DNA of 7,160 nucleotides from Syntrophales bacterium (GTDB taxonomy: Bacteria > Desulfobacterota > Syntrophia > Syntrophales > UBA8958), in NCBI GenBank assembly GCA_023231165.1, contig JALNVY010000123.1, positions 1-7,160 of the forward strand, written 5' to 3'. The notes beneath the pieces were generated by a model. That model was not told the origin of the DNA, searched no databases, and saw nothing but the letters and a program-made list of their open reading frames with translations. Shown here piece by piece: positions 5,445 to 7,160 of the stretch (the stretch's first letter is position 1; the number at the start of each line of letters is the position of its first letter). The position numbers were made by a program, and so were the translations under genes.

Positions 5445-6068
5445 ATGGGCCTACTCAATTTACTGATCTCCGATCCGACAACTTTTATCCTGATTGCCAT
5501 ACCACTACTTTACTCTATCATTCTTCATGAACTTGCCCATGGGTGGGTCGCATCCAAGATGGGTGATCCAACAGCGAAAATGATGGGCAGATTGACTCTG
5601 AATCCCTTAAAGCATCTTGATCCGATCGGTACGTTGATGCTCTTTCTTGTCGGTTTTGGATGGGCCAGGCCTGTTCCGGTCGATCTTCGCAATATCCGCA
5701 ATTATCGGCAAGGATTGATCCTGGTTTCCTCGGCGGGTATTATTGCCAACATGGCGATCGCTTTTATAGCAATACTCTTATCCCAGATATTAGAACCTGC
5801 GCCATCCAGCGCCACGGCAAAAGCCCTTTATTATACTGCCCAGATCAACATCATATTGGCCGCCTTTAATCTGATTCCCATACCCCCACTCGATGGATCG
5901 AAAATTCTCATGGGTTTTGTTTCAGAAAGGATGCAATACGCCCTGTCTAAACTTGAACCGTACGGATTTTTCATTATTATCGGATTATTGTTCTTTGGCG
6001 CCTTAGACCCGGTAATTAAAATTTTTCGCTCGCTCATAATGTTCCTGATAGGTGTGATGCTGCCTTGA
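5445..6068 (+). CDS. Site-2 protease family (M50) membrane metallopeptidase
   Basis: This gene encodes 207 residues, a typical length for the compact YwhC-like M50 group. It is an integral inner-membrane zinc protease predicted to cut within or near the membrane; its substrate is unknown. The zinc motif HELAH is at residues 28-32 (Glu29 catalytic) inside the first hydrophobic helix. The conserved KMGDPTAKMMGRLTLNP segment (38-54) and GWARPVPVD (72-80) follow. The second active-site motif NLIPIPPLDG is at 142-151, with Asp150 the expected third zinc ligand. Hydrophobic segments lie at about 12-27, 62-73, 91-117, 134-147 and 174-205. The only in-frame start after the upstream stop (5340-5342) is the ATG at 5445, yet no Shine-Dalgarno sequence is visible. 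The gene is less G+C-rich than the upstream radical SAM gene. In other bacteria this family often neighbours trpS or scpAB; here it is followed by a Fic gene. Confidence 0.92.
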   Translation: MGLLNLLISDPTTFILIAIPLLYSIILHELAHGWVASKMGDPTAKMMGRLTLNPLKHLDPIGTLMLFLVGFGWARPVPVDLRNIRNYRQGLILVSSAGIIANMAIAFIAILLSQILEPAPSSATAKALYYTAQINIILAAFNLIPIPPLDGSKILMGFVSERMQYALSKLEPYGFFIIIGLLFFGALDPVIKIFRSLIMFLIGVMLP

Positions 6069-6088
6069 AATATACATCTGAAAAGCCG

Positions 6089-6116
6089 TTGCTATTTTTC
6101 GGTATGATGTGATAAT
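6089..6116 (+). promoter_or_regulatory. Candidate promoter of the Fic gene
   Basis: TTGCTA (6089-6094) and GATAAT (6111-6116) are 16 bp apart, matching 4 of 6 and 5 of 6 consensus bases. Initiation near 6123 would give a leader of about 30 nt. It lies just after the protease stop (6068), so fic probably has its own transcript. Confidence 0.45.
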
Positions 6117-6133
6117 AACCGCTAATCACATCA
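6105..6133. promoter_or_regulatory. 9-bp inverted repeat overlapping the fic promoter, possible operator
   Basis: TGATGTGAT (6105-6113) is an exact reverse complement of ATCACATCA (6125-6133), with an 11-bp spacer. The left half overlaps the -10 box and the right half covers the predicted start site, the arrangement of a repressor site. It contains TGTGA and TCACA half-sites, but their 13-bp gap does not fit the CRP spacing of 6. It could alternatively be an RNA hairpin. Confidence 0.45.
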
Positions 6134-6153
6134 CAATATGAATTGATTGAGCG

Positions 6154-7160
6154 ATGGAATCAAATCAATATGTATGGCAACAGCCTGATTGGCCCCAATT
6201 GACGTGGAACGCAGAGGCGCTGCTCTCTTCTCTGGGCGTATGCCGCCAATTGCAGGGCGGGCTTCTCCATGCCGTCAGTTCTATCGGTTTTGACTTGGAG
6301 AATCAAGTTCAAGCGGCGTTTTTTACAGAGGAAATACTGAAAACCTCAGCAATTGAAGGTGAAACTCTGGAAATACGCTCAGTGCGTTCATCCGTGGCCC
6401 GTAAGCTGGGCCTTCCTGCTGCCGGTCTTCCCGTCGATCGGCGCATAGACGACCTGATGGCAGTACTTCTCGACGCCACCCGGAATCATGCAGAACCGCT
6501 GACGCCGACGCGCCTGTGGGGATGGCAGGCCTCCCTTTTCCCCACTGGCTATTCCGGTCTTCACAAGATACAGGTTGGTTCGTGGCGCAAAAGCGTGGAG
6601 GCGATGCAGGTGGTATCCGGACCGCTCGGCAAGGAAGTAATCCACTACGAAGCGCCCCCCGCAAACAGAATAGACTCGGAGATGAACCGCTTCATTTTCT
6701 GGTGGAAAGACAGCCAAGGCGCCTTGGAGGGTATCGTCAGGGCGGCCATTGCCCATTTCCTGTTTGTGGCCATCCATCCCTTTGATGATGGCAACGGCAG
6801 AATCGCCCGTGCCTTGACGGATATGGCGTTGGCTCAAGACGACGGGCAACGAATCCGTTATTACAGCCTTTCGGCGCAGATCATGGCCGAGCGGGACGAT
6901 TATTATCGAATTCTGGAAAAAACATCAAAAGGGAACGGTAATATCACCGAATGGTTGCTTTGGTTCCTGAATAGTTTCAAAAGGGCCGTTGAACACTCCG
7001 CGTCGGTTCTTGACGAAGTAGCTTTGAAGGTGAGGTTTTGGCAACAACATCTCCAAACGCCTCTAACGGAGCGGCAACTCAAGGTGATTAACCGTATCCT
7101 CGATGAACCGGGCGGATTTGAAGGGAACCTGACGACCCGGAAATATGCCTCAATCGCAAA
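6154..7160 (+). CDS. Fic-domain protein with DUF4172-like N-terminus (3' end outside the window)
   Basis: The frame is open from the ATG at 6154 to the window end: 335 residues plus 2 nt, no stop. The start is fixed by an in-frame TGA at 6148-6150; its ribosome-binding site (GATTGAG) is weak. The N-terminus (YVWQQPDWPQLTW at 6-18) resembles DUF4172. The motif TSAIEGE at 64-70 fits the [ST]xxxE[GN] inhibitory helix of class II Fic proteins, in which the Glu (E68) blocks productive ATP binding. The catalytic motif HPFDDGNGR is intact at 208-216 (His208 base, Asp212, Arg216). The C-terminal part, LTERQLKVINRIL (305-317) and LTTRKYASIA (326-335), looks like the start of a winged-helix DNA-binding domain cut by the window edge. 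Fic enzymes usually transfer AMP to a protein hydroxyl; the target here is unknown. The helix-turn-helix end suggests possible autoregulation. No antitoxin gene is seen upstream, consistent with built-in inhibition. Confidence 0.93.
   Translation, partial: MESNQYVWQQPDWPQLTWNAEALLSSLGVCRQLQGGLLHAVSSIGFDLENQVQAAFFTEEILKTSAIEGETLEIRSVRSSVARKLGLPAAGLPVDRRIDDLMAVLLDATRNHAEPLTPTRLWGWQASLFPTGYSGLHKIQVGSWRKSVEAMQVVSGPLGKEVIHYEAPPANRIDSEMNRFIFWWKDSQGALEGIVRAAIAHFLFVAIHPFDDGNGRIARALTDMALAQDDGQRIRYYSLSAQIMAERDDYYRILEKTSKGNGNITEWLLWFLNSFKRAVEHSASVLDEVALKVRFWQQHLQTPLTERQLKVINRILDEPGGFEGNLTTRKYASIA

Noticed and set aside
6108..6130. CRP/FNR-type site upstream of fic (TGTGA...TCACA)
   Set aside because: The half-sites are 13 bp apart rather than 6, so the geometry does not fit the CRP consensus.
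6323..6849. Minus-strand and alternative + frames over the Fic gene
   Set aside because: The + frame from 6154 carries both diagnostic Fic motifs over the same bases. The others are shadows that appear as closed frames only because the true gene runs off the window.
6154..7160. Classic Fic toxin-antitoxin pair
   Set aside because: No small antitoxin gene precedes it. The inhibitory helix is within the same chain, which points to a self-inhibited class II enzyme.

Overview
The window looks like a chromosomal segment of a Gram-negative anaerobe, most plausibly a Desulfobacterota (former Deltaproteobacteria) lineage such as the Syntrophales. This is an inference from three things: a radical SAM gene directly before era, two radical SAM enzymes in 7 kb, and small exported lipoprotein and periplasmic proteins of a type common in that group. 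No rRNA, tRNA, CRISPR array, transposase or phage gene was seen.

Layout. (1) Positions 1-1535 hold the 3' part of an Elp3-like radical SAM gene followed 20 bp later by a complete era GTPase gene, all on +. (2) Positions 1547-1595 hold an imperfect palindrome that resembles a dispersed repeat or terminator. (3) Positions 1609-3380 are a cell-envelope block on +: a small lipoprotein, a two-repeat periplasmic protein of unknown function, and a periplasmic protein with six EF-hand loops. The last two are 52 bp apart with no terminator between them and probably share a promoter near 1988-2016. (4) Positions 3396-3513 carry three consecutive hairpins, the last a perfect 19-bp inverted repeat, between the EF-hand gene and a convergent gene. 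(5) Positions 5190-3541 (-) encode a B12-binding-type radical SAM protein with its own good sigma-70-like promoter. (6) Positions 5191-5444 are a divergent intergenic region. (7) Positions 5445-6068 (+) encode a small site-2 protease (M50) membrane peptidase. (8) From 6154 to the window end (+) runs an incomplete Fic-domain protein with a DUF4172-like N-terminus, an intact inhibitory motif and an intact catalytic motif. A promoter overlapping a 9-bp inverted repeat precedes it.

How the genes relate. Era is a ribosome-assembly factor, and its upstream radical SAM neighbour may act on RNA. The envelope block looks like a small exported module, probably calcium-binding in part. The B12 radical SAM, M50 and Fic genes look like independent transcription units with no obvious shared pathway. 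I do not see a clear new multi-gene system. The most unusual signals are two adjacent exported proteins that each arose by an internal two-fold duplication, the very strong hairpin at 3472-3513, and the operator-like palindromes at the promoters of the B12 radical SAM and fic genes.
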